DNA of 64,000 nucleotides from an uncultured Microbacterium sp. (GCF_947489255.1 NZ_CANLCY010000002.1:558001-622000), one strand, 5' to 3'; shown: positions 47,047 to 56,555, counted from the stretch's first letter. Notes: generated from the sequence alone by a model not told the origin. Made by a program: numbers and translations.

Positions 47047-48044
47047 ACACCGAGAATCTCATCCCGCTCACCATCGGGTGGGCCCTCGCGGCGGCGGTGG
47101 CGATCTTCGTCGTCGTCGTGCTGGTGCGCACGATCCGGATCATCCCCCAGGCCCGCGCCGGCGTCGTCGAGAGGCTCGGCAAGTACCACAAGACCCTTCT
47201 GCCGGGCTTGAACCTCGTCGTCCCGCTGGTGGACCGGGTGCGTCCGCTCATCGACATGCGCGAGCAGGTCGTGTCGTTCCCCCCGCAGCCCGTGATCACC
47301 GAGGACAACCTCGTCGTCTCGATCGACACCGTCGTGTACTTCCAGGTCACCGATGCCCGCGCGGCGACCTACGAGATCGCGAACTATCTGGGCGCGGTCG
47401 AACAGCTGACCACGACGACCCTGCGCAATGTCGTCGGCGGTCTGAACCTCGAAGAAGCGCTGACCAGTCGCGACAACATCAACGGTCAGCTGCGGGTCGT
47501 CCTCGACGAGGCGACCGGCAAATGGGGCATCCGCGTCGGCCGTGTCGAACTCAAGGCGATCGACCCGCCCCTGTCGATCCAGGACTCCATGGAGAAGCAG
47601 ATGCGCGCCGAGCGCGATCGCCGAGCCGTGATCCTCACCGCGGAGGGGTCGAAGCAATCGCAGATCCTCGAGGCCGAGGGGCGCCGGCAGGCGGCCATCC
47701 TCGAGGCCGAGGGCGAACGACAAGCCGCGGTCCTGCGCGCGCAGGGTGAAGCCGAGGCCATCCACTCGGTGTTCACGGCGATCCACGAAGGGCGCCCCGA
47801 CGACAAGCTCCTCGCCTACCAGTACCTGCAGACGTTGCCGAAGATCAGCGACAGCGCCTCCAGCAAGCTCTGGATCATCCCGAGCGAGTTCACCGAGGCC
47901 CTGAAGGGCATCTCCGGGGCCTTCGGGGCGCGCGTCGCCGACGCGTCCTCACCGGCGCCGACCTCCCCCGCCGCCGCCGGCCCTGTCGCCCGCTCCACCG
48001 ACTCCCCCGAGGAGGGCCCCGCCGGCGGTACGTTCGCCTCATGA
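47043..48044 (+). CDS. SPFH/band 7 (stomatin-like) protein
   Basis: A 333-residue membrane-anchored protein. One N-terminal transmembrane helix (about 9-29), then the SPFH domain (about 35-200) with VERLGKYHKTLLPGLN and the ending KAIDPPLSIQDSMEKQM, then an Ala/Glu-rich coiled coil (about 190-250: ILEAEGRRQAAILEAEGERQ) and a Pro/Ser tail. Such proteins oligomerise and often work with NfeD, encoded just upstream. It overlaps the GDPD gene by ATGA. Confidence 0.94.
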   Translation: MNTENLIPLTIGWALAAAVAIFVVVVLVRTIRIIPQARAGVVERLGKYHKTLLPGLNLVVPLVDRVRPLIDMREQVVSFPPQPVITEDNLVVSIDTVVYFQVTDARAATYEIANYLGAVEQLTTTTLRNVVGGLNLEEALTSRDNINGQLRVVLDEATGKWGIRVGRVELKAIDPPLSIQDSMEKQMRAERDRRAVILTAEGSKQSQILEAEGRRQAAILEAEGERQAAVLRAQGEAEAIHSVFTAIHEGRPDDKLLAYQYLQTLPKISDSASSKLWIIPSEFTEALKGISGAFGARVADASSPAPTSPAAAGPVARSTDSPEEGPAGGTFAS

Positions 48045-48838
48045 CGCGGCATCCGTACCTCTCCCCCGACGCCCCGCGCGTGCTCGCCCACCGCGGACTC
48101 GTGACCCCGGATGCCGCCGAGCACGGCGTGGTCGAGAACTCGTTCGCCGCGGTGGCCTCCGCGCACGCCGCGGGTGCCGCCTACGTCGAATCGGACTGCC
48201 ACCTGACCGCGGACGGCGAGGTGGTGCTCTTCCACGACGACGACCTGCGGCGCGTCGCGGACGATCCCCGCGCGATCGCCGACGTGCGTCTGCACGAGCT
48301 CGAAGACCTCATGTCCGAGCGCGGCGGTCTCATCACCCTGGCGCAGGCCCTCGAGGCCTTCCCCGAGGTGCGCTTCAACCGCGACGTCAAAGCCGCCGCC
48401 GCCGCGGACGGCGTGGGGCGACTCGTCGCCCCGCACGCCGACCGGGTCCTCGTGACCAGCTTCTCCGACGAGCGCCGTCTGGCCGCTCTCGCCGCGGCCG
48501 AGGCCGCCGGGGCGGCGCGGCGTCCGGCCACCTCCCCCGGTTCGGCCACGGTGGCCCGGCTCCTCGCCGCCCTCGCGCTGCGGCGGAACCGCCGCGTACG
48601 CGCGCTCCTCGACGGGCTCGACGCCCTGCAGATCCCGGAGCGACAGGGCCCGGTCCGCGTGGTCACGCCGGGGCTCGTCCGCGCCGCTCACGCGGCCGGT
48701 GTCGAGGTGCACGTGTGGACGGTCAACGCCGAAGACGACATGGCGCGCCTGCTCGACGCGGGCGTCGACGGGCTCGTCACCGACCGCGCCGATGCCGCTC
48801 TCGCCCTGGTGAACGAACGGGGAACACCGTCTGTCTGA
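48041..48838 (+). CDS. Glycerophosphodiester phosphodiesterase
   Basis: Hydrolyses glycerophosphodiesters to glycerol 3-phosphate and an alcohol. 265 residues, TIM barrel. Active-site motifs LAHRGL (residues 15-20), ENSFAAV and ESDCHLTADGEVVLFHDDDL (split as ESDCHLTADGE and VVLFHDDDL) supply the catalytic His and metal ligands. No signal peptide, so cytoplasmic. ATGA overlap with the SPFH gene suggests a membrane-lipid link for the operon. Confidence 0.94.
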   Translation: MTRHPYLSPDAPRVLAHRGLVTPDAAEHGVVENSFAAVASAHAAGAAYVESDCHLTADGEVVLFHDDDLRRVADDPRAIADVRLHELEDLMSERGGLITLAQALEAFPEVRFNRDVKAAAAADGVGRLVAPHADRVLVTSFSDERRLAALAAAEAAGAARRPATSPGSATVARLLAALALRRNRRVRALLDGLDALQIPERQGPVRVVTPGLVRAAHAAGVEVHVWTVNAEDDMARLLDAGVDGLVTDRADAALALVNERGTPSV

Positions 48839-48898
48839 GCATCCTCTGTGAAAGGCGCCGCGATCGTCGCCGTTCGAATAAAGCGCACAGGTGCGAGC

Positions 48899-48907
48899 GT
48901 TATACAT
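48899..48907 (+). promoter_or_regulatory. Candidate -10 region of rbpA
   Basis: GTTATACAT precedes rbpA by about 25 nt, with GAGAGGA as ribosome-binding site. In Streptomyces rbpA is under SigR; a clear GGAAT-type -35 was not found here. Confidence 0.4.
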
Positions 48908-48931
48908 GGTGACCGACGAGAGGACCACAAA

Positions 48932-49303
48932 ATGGCAGACCGCAGTCTCCGCGGCATCCGACTCGGCGCCCAAAGCCTCCAGAGCGAAGACGGCGTCGTG
49001 TTCCACGACCGTGCACAACACACCTACAACTGCAGCACCTGCGGACGTGACACCGTCCTGACCTTCGCTGCCGACGCCGAGGTTCCGGAGTCCTGGGAGT
49101 GCCGCACGTGCGGCGCCGAAGCGCTGCTGCGCATCGGCGACGGCACTGCGACCGTCGATCACTCGGGCGACAAGGCCGCCCGCACGCACTGGGACATGCT
49201 GCTCGAGCGCCGTACGCTCCCCGAGCTCGAAGAGCTGCTCGAAGAGCGTCTCGCGTTCGTGCGCGCCCGTCGCGGCGCGGGCAACGAGAAGCTCAGCGCC
49301 TGA
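48932..49303 (+). CDS. rbpA: RNA polymerase-binding protein RbpA
   Basis: Actinobacteria-specific activator that binds the group 1/2 sigma factor and RNA polymerase and stabilises the open complex. 123 residues: a basic N-terminal tail (MADRSLRGIRLG), a zinc-type core with CSTCGRD (Cys34, Cys37) and CRTCGAE, a basic linker and a C-terminal sigma-interaction helix region (HWDMLLERRTLPELEELL). As in M. tuberculosis (Rv2050 beside Rv2051), it is next to the lnt homologue, here convergent. Confidence 0.96.
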   Translation: MADRSLRGIRLGAQSLQSEDGVVFHDRAQHTYNCSTCGRDTVLTFAADAEVPESWECRTCGAEALLRIGDGTATVDHSGDKAARTHWDMLLERRTLPELEELLEERLAFVRARRGAGNEKLSA

Positions 49304-49321
49304 CGTCCTGATCAGGACGTC
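49302..49321. repeat. Perfect 20-bp palindrome at rbpA stop
   Basis: GACGTCCTGA is followed directly by TCAGGACGTC, starting in the rbpA stop codon and followed by the terminator hairpin. Purpose unclear. Confidence 0.7.
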
Positions 49322-49329
49322 CTGAGGAT

Positions 49330-50898
49330 TCAGACGCCGGTCCCCGCGGGGGCCGGCGTCTTCTTTCGTGCCCGCGACCTCGCGAGCGCCGCGATCCCCG
49401 CCGCGATCAGCCCGGCCAGGCTCCCCCACCCGAGCACGATCTTCACCGCCGGGCCGATGACCACCGCGGGCGTCAGCCCCGTGCGCAGCGGCACCTCGGT
49501 GAGCATGGCGCCCGCCGTGTCGATGGGAAGCGAATCGAGCGTCGACCCATCGGGGGCGATGACCTGGCTGGTGCCCACCGTCGAGAGGTTGACGACCGAG
49601 CGGCCCGTCTCGATCGCGCGCATCTGCGCGAAGGCCAGCTGCTGCAGGTTCTCGTCGGTGCCGCGGAAATCGGCGTTGTTGGTCTGGAACATGTACACCT
49701 GGGCGCCCGCGTCCGCGCCGTCCCATACGACGTCGTCGTAGATGACGTCGAAGCAGATCGCCAGACCCACGCCCACCCCGTTCAGGTCGATCAGGGGAGT
49801 CGCCTCGCCGGGGGTGTACTCGCGCCCGATCAGTCCGATCAGGTCGGGGGCGAAGGGCTCCCAGAAGGCCCGGTCGGGCACGTACTCGCCGAACGGCACC
49901 GGATGCCGCTTGTCGTACGTCGCGCCCGTCTGGCCGTCCGCGGTCCACAGCAGGGCGGAGTTGAACAGCTCCGAGCCGCGCTCGGTCACCGCCGAGATCA
50001 GCAGCGGCGCCTCGACGCGACGCGACAACTCCTCCAGCACGGCGGACGTCGCGCCGTTGGCGGTCGGATCGGAGTCGACGCCTCCCTCGGGCCACAGCAG
50101 CACATCCATCCGCTCGCCGAAGAGCGGGGCGGATGCCGCCAGCTGCGCGTTCAGCACGGCGTTGCGCGCGCGCTGGTCGAAGTACCCCGCCGGACCGTTG
50201 CCCTGCACCGCACCGACGCGGAGCGACCCCGCAGCGCTCGTCGGGAACTGCGGCAGGAGCAGCAGCACAGCCATGAGAGCGGCAACGGGCAGGACGACGA
50301 TCCCGCGTCGGAAGCGCCGACGCCGCACGAGCTCGATCCCCATCGCGCACACCAGCACGATCAGGAACGACAGCCCCGACATCCCCACCCACGACGCGAC
50401 CTCGGCGAACGGCCCGTTCACCTGCGAGACGCCGATCCGCCCCCACGGGAAGCCTCCGTACGGCCACGAGCCGACGATCTGCTCGCGCAGCACCCACAGG
50501 CCCGCGACCAGCACCGGGAGCACGAGCGTGCGACCGAGGACCCCCGGGGCGGCCCGCGGCATCCACCGGTAGGCCAGCGCGATCGGCACCGCGAACGCCG
50601 CCGTCAGGAGCGCCTCGAGGACGAACAGCGCCGCCCAGGGGATCGGCCCGAGATACCGCGCCGTGAAGAGGAGGTTGACCGAGAAGAAGGCCACCCCGAA
50701 CAGGAAGCCCACGAGCACGGCCGACCAGAACCGGCGACCGATGAGCGTGACGAGGGCCAGGGCGACGGCGGGGAAGGCCATCGGCCACCACGCCAGTGCC
50801 GGATAGGCGGTGACGAGCAGGAGTCCCGCCACCACCGAGAGCGGCGCGGCGAAGGCCAGGCGCAGCAGAGGCCGCGCGGGCGGAATCGTTCCGCTCAT
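49330..50898 (-). CDS. lnt: Apolipoprotein N-acyltransferase
   Basis: N-acylates the diacylglyceryl-Cys of lipoproteins. 522 residues: about six transmembrane helices in the first 220 residues, a nitrilase-like periplasmic domain (about 230-480), and one C-terminal helix. The catalytic triad is visible as Glu in LWPEGG, Lys in YDKRHPVPFGEY and Cys in ICFDVIYDD. No glycosyltransferase domain (Ppm1) is fused, unlike some mycobacterial forms. The ATG overlaps the helY stop. Confidence 0.95.
   Translation of the reverse strand: MSGTIPPARPLLRLAFAAPLSVVAGLLLVTAYPALAWWPMAFPAVALALVTLIGRRFWSAVLVGFLFGVAFFSVNLLFTARYLGPIPWAALFVLEALLTAAFAVPIALAYRWMPRAAPGVLGRTLVLPVLVAGLWVLREQIVGSWPYGGFPWGRIGVSQVNGPFAEVASWVGMSGLSFLIVLVCAMGIELVRRRRFRRGIVVLPVAALMAVLLLLPQFPTSAAGSLRVGAVQGNGPAGYFDQRARNAVLNAQLAASAPLFGERMDVLLWPEGGVDSDPTANGATSAVLEELSRRVEAPLLISAVTERGSELFNSALLWTADGQTGATYDKRHPVPFGEYVPDRAFWEPFAPDLIGLIGREYTPGEATPLIDLNGVGVGLAICFDVIYDDVVWDGADAGAQVYMFQTNNADFRGTDENLQQLAFAQMRAIETGRSVVNLSTVGTSQVIAPDGSTLDSLPIDTAGAMLTEVPLRTGLTPAVVIGPAVKIVLGWGSLAGLIAAGIAALARSRARKKTPAPAGTGV
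49333..49366 (+). terminator. rbpA terminator overlapping lnt 3' end
   Basis: GACGCCGGTCCCC pairs with GGGGCCGGCGTC (one bulge) and is followed by TTCTTT. The hairpin is partly within the last codons of lnt on the opposite strand. Confidence 0.75.
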
Positions 50899-53378
50899 GC
50901 CGACGTGTACGCCACGATGCCCCGGCGCACCGCGTCGAGCGCCGAACGGGCGGTCTTGGCGAGCGGCGGTTCGGCCACGAGCGAGATCTGATCCAGCAGG
51001 TCGATCGTCTGCTTCGCCCAGCGCACGAAGTCACCCGCGGCCATGTCGGCCAGCGTCAGCACGCTGTCCAGCGGCAGACCGCGCGCCCACGCGTGCATCG
51101 CGGGGGCGAGACCCGAGGCGGGCGACTCCGATCCCGGCAGACGGTGATCGCGTTCGAGGTCGTCGAGCTCCTGCCACAGCGTCTGCGTGGCATCCAGGGC
51201 TCCCCGGAACGCCCCGCGGGGCAGACCCCGCTCCCCCGGCCCGGCTTCGTCGCGGCGCGGTTCGTACACCAGGCAGCACGCGAGCGCGGCGAGCGAGGGG
51301 GCGTCGAGACCCTCCCACAGCTTCTGCCGCAGCGATTCGGCGACGAGCAGATCGCGTTCGCCGTAGATGCGGCGCATCGTGCGCCCCGCGCGCGTGAGCA
51401 CGGTCTCGCCGTCGTCTCCGATCGAGACGTACTCGAGGGCCGCGAGCACCTCGACGACGCGATCGAACACGCGCGCGACGGTGCCGGTGCGCTGGTCGAT
51501 CTGCTGGCGGGTCTTGTCGGTGGAGCGCTTGAGCTTCCAGTACCGCTCCGCCCACCGCGCGTGCGCCTCGCGGTCGGGACACGACTGACACGGATGCCGC
51601 TGCATCCGGCGCCGCAGCGACTGGATCTGCTGCTGCCGCTCGTCGCGCAGACGCCGCGGCGCGGTGGCGTCGCGGCGGTTGATCTTCTCGAGGTCGCTGA
51701 GCTCACGGCGGATCGTGGAGTACTCGCGGAAGTCACCGCGGTCGCACGTCATCGCCTTCTCGTAGCCGTCGAGCGACTCTTCGGCATCCTTCACCTGCCG
51801 CGCCAGACCCACGACCGAGCGGTCGGCCTGGAACTGCGCGAACGACGACTCGAGGATCTCGCGCGCGCGGGCGCGTCCGAACTGGTCGATGAGGTTCACG
51901 GCCATGTTGTACGTCGGCCGGAAGCTCGAGTTCAGCGGGTAGGTACGGCGCGACGCGAGGGCGGCGACCGACTGGGGGTCGAGCCCCTCGGTGAACTGCA
52001 CGACCGCGTGACCCTCGACGTCGATGCCGCGGCGGCCGGCGCGGCCGGTCAGCTGGGTGTACTCCCCCGAGGTGATCGCGACGCGGGCCTCGCCGTTGAA
52101 CTTCTCGAGCTTTTCGAGAACGACGGTGCGCGCGGGCATGTTGATGCCGAGGGCGAGCGTCTCGGTGGCGAAGACGACCTTGACGAGCTTGCGGCGGAAC
52201 AGTTCTTCGACGACCTCCTTGAAGGCCGGGAGGAGCCCCGCATGGTGGGCCGCCATGCCCCGCTCGAGGTTGTCGCGCCACTCCCAGAAGTGCAGCACCG
52301 CGAGGTCTTCGTCTTTCAGGGTGAAGGTCAGCTCGTCGACGATCTGCCGGATCTCGACGCGTTCCTCGGCCGAGGTCAGACGCACGTTGGCGCGGCGAAG
52401 CTGCTGCACGGCCGCGTCGCACCCGGCGCGGCTGAAGATGAAGAAGATCGCCGGGAGCAGGTGATTGCGCTGCAGCAGCTCGACGACCTCGGGCCGGTCG
52501 ATGCGTTCGATGCGGGGTCCCTGCTGGGCGCGCAGCGGCTTGTGTCCGCCGCGTCGCTGGTGCGCGTGGCGCGGTCCCCCGGCGTGCCGCGCGGAGCGGT
52601 ACTCCTGCGCGCGACGGTTGTTCTCGTACCCGCCGGCGTTGCCGCCGCGGATGCGCAGCAGCTCCTGATTGACCTGGGCGGTGGCGACGCCGGCACGATC
52701 GTCGAACAGCGGCAGCAGGTCGCCGCGCACGAGCACGTGCTGCTCGAGCGGAACCGGGCGCGTCTCCGACACGATCACCTCGGTGTCGCCGCGGACGGTG
52801 TCGAGCCAGTCGCCGAACTCCTCGGCGTTCGACACGGTCGCCGACAGCGACACGAGCTTCACCGACGGCGGGAGGTGGATGATGACCTCTTCCCACACCG
52901 CGCCGCGGAAGCGGTCGGCGAGGTAGTGCACCTCGTCCATGACGACGAACCGCAGCCCGCGCAGCGCCGGCGAGTCGGCGTAGAGCATGTTGCGCAGCAC
53001 CTCGGTGGTCATCACCACGATGCGCGCGGAGGCATTGATGTTGGTGTCGCCGGTGAGCAGGCCGACCTCGTCGTCGCCGTACACCTCCTGCAGCTCGTGG
53101 AACTTCTGGTTCGACAGCGCCTTGATGGGGGTGGTGTAGAACGCCTTGTCGCCCGGCTCGAGCATGGCGAGGTGGATCGCGAACTCGCCGACGATCGTCT
53201 TGCCGGCGCCGGTGGGGGCGGCCACCAGCACGCTCCGCCCGTCTTCGAGGGCGTGGCATCCGGCGATCTGGAAGTCGTCGAGATCGAACCTCTGCATCTC
53301 CGCGAAGTCGGCGGTGTGCGGGTGCGACGAGCGGGCGCTCGCGCGGGCGAAACGCTCCGCGGGACTCGGGGACGTCAC
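50895..53378 (-). CDS. helY: Ski2/Mtr4-like DEAD/DEAH RNA helicase HelY
   Basis: Superfamily 2 helicase, 827 residues from GTG 53378, which overlaps the tatC stop. Walker A is APTGAGKT (about residues 53-60), Walker B is VMDEVHYL (DEVH), motif III is SATVSN and motif VI is YTQLTGRAGRRGID. The region around residues 250-285 is a low-complexity insert rich in Arg, Gly and His (RRAQEYRSARHAGG). The C-terminal part has the DSHCT domain of Mtr4-like enzymes and a four-Cys-like CQSCPDRE segment. Likely RNA processing or decay. Confidence 0.93.
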   Translation of the reverse strand: MTSPSPAERFARASARSSHPHTADFAEMQRFDLDDFQIAGCHALEDGRSVLVAAPTGAGKTIVGEFAIHLAMLEPGDKAFYTTPIKALSNQKFHELQEVYGDDEVGLLTGDTNINASARIVVMTTEVLRNMLYADSPALRGLRFVVMDEVHYLADRFRGAVWEEVIIHLPPSVKLVSLSATVSNAEEFGDWLDTVRGDTEVIVSETRPVPLEQHVLVRGDLLPLFDDRAGVATAQVNQELLRIRGGNAGGYENNRRAQEYRSARHAGGPRHAHQRRGGHKPLRAQQGPRIERIDRPEVVELLQRNHLLPAIFFIFSRAGCDAAVQQLRRANVRLTSAEERVEIRQIVDELTFTLKDEDLAVLHFWEWRDNLERGMAAHHAGLLPAFKEVVEELFRRKLVKVVFATETLALGINMPARTVVLEKLEKFNGEARVAITSGEYTQLTGRAGRRGIDVEGHAVVQFTEGLDPQSVAALASRRTYPLNSSFRPTYNMAVNLIDQFGRARAREILESSFAQFQADRSVVGLARQVKDAEESLDGYEKAMTCDRGDFREYSTIRRELSDLEKINRRDATAPRRLRDERQQQIQSLRRRMQRHPCQSCPDREAHARWAERYWKLKRSTDKTRQQIDQRTGTVARVFDRVVEVLAALEYVSIGDDGETVLTRAGRTMRRIYGERDLLVAESLRQKLWEGLDAPSLAALACCLVYEPRRDEAGPGERGLPRGAFRGALDATQTLWQELDDLERDHRLPGSESPASGLAPAMHAWARGLPLDSVLTLADMAAGDFVRWAKQTIDLLDQISLVAEPPLAKTARSALDAVRRGIVAYTSA

Positions 53379-54196
53379 GCGATGGGTCCGGCCGGCAGAC
53401 CCGCGGCGGCCGCCACACGAGCACGGCGGCGGTCGAACAGCATCGACACCCCGGCCGCGGCGAAGAACAGCACCACCAGGATGCCGGCGAGCATGACCAT
53501 GCTGACGATGTCGGCCGCGGGGGTGGCGAGGGCCGAGAACACGGTCGCGATGAGGATCGCGACGCGCCAGCCCTTCAGGATGGCCTTGCCGCTCATGACC
53601 CCGGCGACGTTGAGGGCGACGAGGAACACCGGCAGCACGAACGAGACGCCGACCACGATGAGCAGCTTGAAGACGAAGTCGTAGTAGTCGACGGCGCTGT
53701 AGAAGTTGACTCCGCCCTGGGGGGTGAAGCCCCACATGAGCTCGATCACGTGCGGAACGATCAGCAGGCCGACCCAGCAGCCCACGAAGAACAGGGGCAC
53801 CGCGGATGCCACGAAGCCGACGGTGTAGCGGATCTCCTTGCGCGTGAGGCCGGGCATGATGAACGCCCAGATCTGCCAGAGCCAGACCGGCGCGGACAGG
53901 AAGATGCCGATCGAGAAGGCGATGCGCATGCGCAGGTCGAACGCCGAGGTCACCGAGGTGAAGTTCAGTGCCGAGAAGTCGTCGCCTCGCCGCGCCGCGA
54001 TCTCGCGGATCGGCTCGGTGATGAGGTGGATGATCGGGTCGGTGATGATGAACGCGATCACCATGCCGACAACGAGGGCGAGTGCTGCGATCATCAACCG
54101 CTTGCGCAGTTCGACCAGGTGCGCCCCGATCGACATGCGCTTATCGCGCCGCGGCTCCTCGGGGAGGTCGATCCGCGGCGATCGTGCCGTCGCCAC
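53375..54196 (-). CDS. tatC: Twin-arginine translocase subunit TatC
   Basis: Core receptor of the Tat export system for folded proteins. 273 residues with six transmembrane helices; the signal-peptide binding Glu is in HLVELRKRL (about residues 26-34), and PGLTRKEIRYTVGF follows the third helix region. GTG start at 54196, 3 nt after the tatA stop. The last 25 residues are a basic cytoplasmic tail. Confidence 0.96.
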   Translation of the reverse strand: MATARSPRIDLPEEPRRDKRMSIGAHLVELRKRLMIAALALVVGMVIAFIITDPIIHLITEPIREIAARRGDDFSALNFTSVTSAFDLRMRIAFSIGIFLSAPVWLWQIWAFIMPGLTRKEIRYTVGFVASAVPLFFVGCWVGLLIVPHVIELMWGFTPQGGVNFYSAVDYYDFVFKLLIVVGVSFVLPVFLVALNVAGVMSGKAILKGWRVAILIATVFSALATPAADIVSMVMLAGILVVLFFAAAGVSMLFDRRRARVAAAAGLPAGPIA

Positions 54197-54199
54197 GCG

Positions 54200-54457
54200 T
54201 CAGACGGTGGGGTCGGTCGACCTGCGCGGTTCGGGTGCCACGGTCGACGCGGTGCCGTTGTCGGCGGGGCGCGGGACGTCGGAGGACTGCGCGGCCGCGA
54301 CCTCGTCGTCGCGCTTCATCTCCTTCATCTCGCTCTTGAACACACGGGCCGACTGGCCCATGCTCTTGGCGAGCGCGGGAAGCTTCGCCGCACCGAAGAG
54401 AAGGAGGATGACCGCGAGGACGACCAGCAGGTGCCATCCGGTGAGATTGCCGAGCAT
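54200..54457 (-). CDS. tatA: Twin-arginine translocase subunit TatA
   Basis: Pore-forming Tat component, 85 residues. One N-terminal transmembrane helix (about 7-20), the hinge and conserved LLFGAAKLPALAKSMG, an amphipathic helix (ARVFKSEMKEMKRDDE), then a Ser/Thr/Pro tail. GAGGAGT precedes the ATG at 54457 by about 5 nt. Confidence 0.95.
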   Translation of the reverse strand: MLGNLTGWHLLVVLAVILLLFGAAKLPALAKSMGQSARVFKSEMKEMKRDDEVAAAQSSDVPRPADNGTASTVAPEPRRSTDPTV

Positions 54458-54489
54458 GGTGACTCCTCGTCGTTGTCGGGCGAGTCTCC

Positions 54490-54495
54490 AGTGTA
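54490..54495 (-). promoter_or_regulatory. -10 element of the tatA-tatC-helY-lnt operon
   Basis: On the - strand TACACT lies 32 nt before the tatA ATG. Confidence 0.5.
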
Positions 54496-54573
54496 ACCCG
54501 CGTGCACGAGGGGTGATCCGACGCGCGGAGAAATCCCGGTAGCGGCCCCGTAGCCCGCAGGCCCGCCGCCCGG

Positions 54574-55563
54574 TCAGTCCCCGTCGGCGTACTGCGCCAG
54601 TCCCGCCGCGGCCCACGCTGCCGCGGCCCGTCGCGCGCCGAGGGGCTCCAGGAGCTCCACCTCTCCCCCTCGGCGGGCGGCGAGCCGTTTCAGGCTCTGC
54701 TCGTCGGCGAGGCGCAGGGATGCCACGGCGGTGTCGTCGTCGGCATCCTCGATCTCGGCGCGGTCGAGGTAGTCGGCCAGGAGGGGCGCCACCGCGCGCG
54801 GGAAGCGGAAACGCGCGACCACCTCATCGTCGCCCGGCGCGAAGAGTTCCGGAACGGGGTCGGCGCCGTGCACGGCCGCGATGTCGGTGAGGGTCGGTTC
54901 GCCCACCCGGTCGAGGTGGAAGGTGCGCACGGCCTGGCGGAGGTAGTCCCAGCCCTGCAGGTACCACTGGCCGTTCGCGATGTGCACCTTGATCGGGTCG
55001 ACGGTCCGAGACGCCGGGGCGGCACCCGGAGCCCGGTAGGTGAAGGTCACGGCGACGCGCTCGCGAAGGGCGCGGTCGACCACGTCGCGCACGCCGTCGA
55101 CGGGTCCGGGGGCGACGATCACGGGCGGCGGGGCGGCGGCCGCTCCCCGGGCGAGCTTCTCGAGCAGGCCGGTCACCACGTCGCTGTCGCCCACGCCGGG
55201 CAGGCTGCGGGCGAGCTGGAGCCCTGCGAGCAGCGCCGCCGCCTCGCGGGCGGTCAGGCGCGGGGAGCGCTCGAGCCCGACGGTGTTGGTGATCGCGATG
55301 ACGTCGTCGCGATCGAGCAGGTCCCAGTCGATGTCGAAGAGGTCGTGCGGCAGCTGCCAGTAGCCCCGTTCGCCCGGTAGTCCGATCACCGTGAGGCGTT
55401 CGACCATCGCGCGCATCTGCTCGGGCGCGACGTCGAACTCGGCGGCGGCCTCCGCGACGCTCACCTCGCCCTTGCCCAGTAGGTACGGCACGAGCTGCAG
55501 GAGGAGGGCCGCGCGATCGAGGGCGGCGATCGGACGGTCGGCTCCGGGGCGATCGGCGCTCAT
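54574..55563 (-). CDS. pafC: WYL-domain regulator PafC
   Basis: Half of the PafB-PafC heterodimer, the LexA-independent transcriptional activator of the actinobacterial DNA damage response. 329 residues: N-terminal winged helix (about 12-75), a helical linker, a WYL ligand-binding domain (about 145-235, with GQWYLQGWDYLRQAVRTFHLDRV holding the signature WYLQGW) and the WCX C-terminal region. ATG 55563 overlaps pafB. The gap to tatA is 116 nt. Confidence 0.93.
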   Translation of the reverse strand: MSADRPGADRPIAALDRAALLLQLVPYLLGKGEVSVAEAAAEFDVAPEQMRAMVERLTVIGLPGERGYWQLPHDLFDIDWDLLDRDDVIAITNTVGLERSPRLTAREAAALLAGLQLARSLPGVGDSDVVTGLLEKLARGAAAAPPPVIVAPGPVDGVRDVVDRALRERVAVTFTYRAPGAAPASRTVDPIKVHIANGQWYLQGWDYLRQAVRTFHLDRVGEPTLTDIAAVHGADPVPELFAPGDDEVVARFRFPRAVAPLLADYLDRAEIEDADDDTAVASLRLADEQSLKRLAARRGGEVELLEPLGARRAAAAWAAAGLAQYADGD

Positions 55564-56549
55564 GCGGCCCCTCCGTGCCGTTCGAGGGTCGCCCGGAGGC
55601 GTCGGATCACCTCGGCGCGCAGACCCGCGGGCTCCACCACGCGCACCTCGGGTCCGTAGGAGGCCAACTCGTCGGCGAAGACGTGCAGGTCGACGTAGGG
55701 CACGACGATGCCCTGCGGCGCCTGCTCCGCCCGCCGCGCCAGGCGCAGGGCGGCTTCGGTGCCCGGGTGCACCTCGAGCAGAGCCCGCTGGCGGGCGGCG
55801 ACGTCGTTCAGTCCCCCGAGAGCGCGCTCCCCGGCCCCCTCGCGCAACGCGGGCGGGAACTTCTCGCGGGTGAGGGTCACGTCGCTGACGATGCGCGAGA
55901 GCAGGAAGGTGCGATCGGCGCCGACGTTCACGTCGAAGCCGTAGACGTGCCACCGCGCCTCGTACTCCACGAGAGCGAGAGGACGCAGGCGGCGCTCGCG
56001 AGGATGCGCGTCACCGGGGCGGAGGTACGTGAAGGTGACCGTGCGACACTGCTCGATCGCGCGCTGCACTGCACCGAAGGCGGCGTCTCGCACCCTGATG
56101 CGCGGGGCGTAGCCGATGATCGGCTCGTCGACGGCGATGCCCAGGGCGCGGATCTTGCGCAGACCGCTGCGCGCATCGACCGACAGCGACTCGCTCCCCC
56201 ACACCCCGCCGGCGATGTTGAGCAGGGCGATCTCGGCGGGACTGAACGAGATGTCGGCGGGAAGGGCGTATTCGGCGGTCGGCACGCGATAGCGGGCCTC
56301 GCGCAGGTCGTCGGGGTCGGCGCGGTTGCCGATCGTCTCGATCGGCACGCCCAGCCCGCGCAGGTTCTCTTTGTCGCGCTCGAACATCTTCTCGAGCGCG
56401 TCCTTCGAGGCCCCCGCTTCGAGCTGCTCGCGGTAGCCGGCCACCGACGACAGGATCGTGTCCTTCGTCAGGCCCTGCTCGGTCGCCATGAGCGCGACGA
56501 CGAGGTTCACCAGACGCTCCTCGGGAGCGTTGCGGGAAGCGGCGGGCAC
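55560..56549 (-). CDS. pafB: WYL-domain regulator PafB
   Basis: Partner of PafC. 329 residues, with N-terminal winged helix (ERLVNLVVALMATEQGLTKD, about 11-30) and a WYL domain with ARWHVYGFDV in place of the canonical WYL triplet, then WCX. Binding of single-stranded DNA by the WYL domain is the proposed activation signal in mycobacteria. GTG start at 56549; a TAGGAT box 6 nt upstream makes a leaderless transcript likely. The Pup-ligase gene pafA, which gives the name, is not adjacent here. Confidence 0.93.
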   Translation of the reverse strand: MPAASRNAPEERLVNLVVALMATEQGLTKDTILSSVAGYREQLEAGASKDALEKMFERDKENLRGLGVPIETIGNRADPDDLREARYRVPTAEYALPADISFSPAEIALLNIAGGVWGSESLSVDARSGLRKIRALGIAVDEPIIGYAPRIRVRDAAFGAVQRAIEQCRTVTFTYLRPGDAHPRERRLRPLALVEYEARWHVYGFDVNVGADRTFLLSRIVSDVTLTREKFPPALREGAGERALGGLNDVAARQRALLEVHPGTEAALRLARRAEQAPQGIVVPYVDLHVFADELASYGPEVRVVEPAGLRAEVIRRLRATLERHGGAA

Positions 56550-56555
56550 CCGCCC

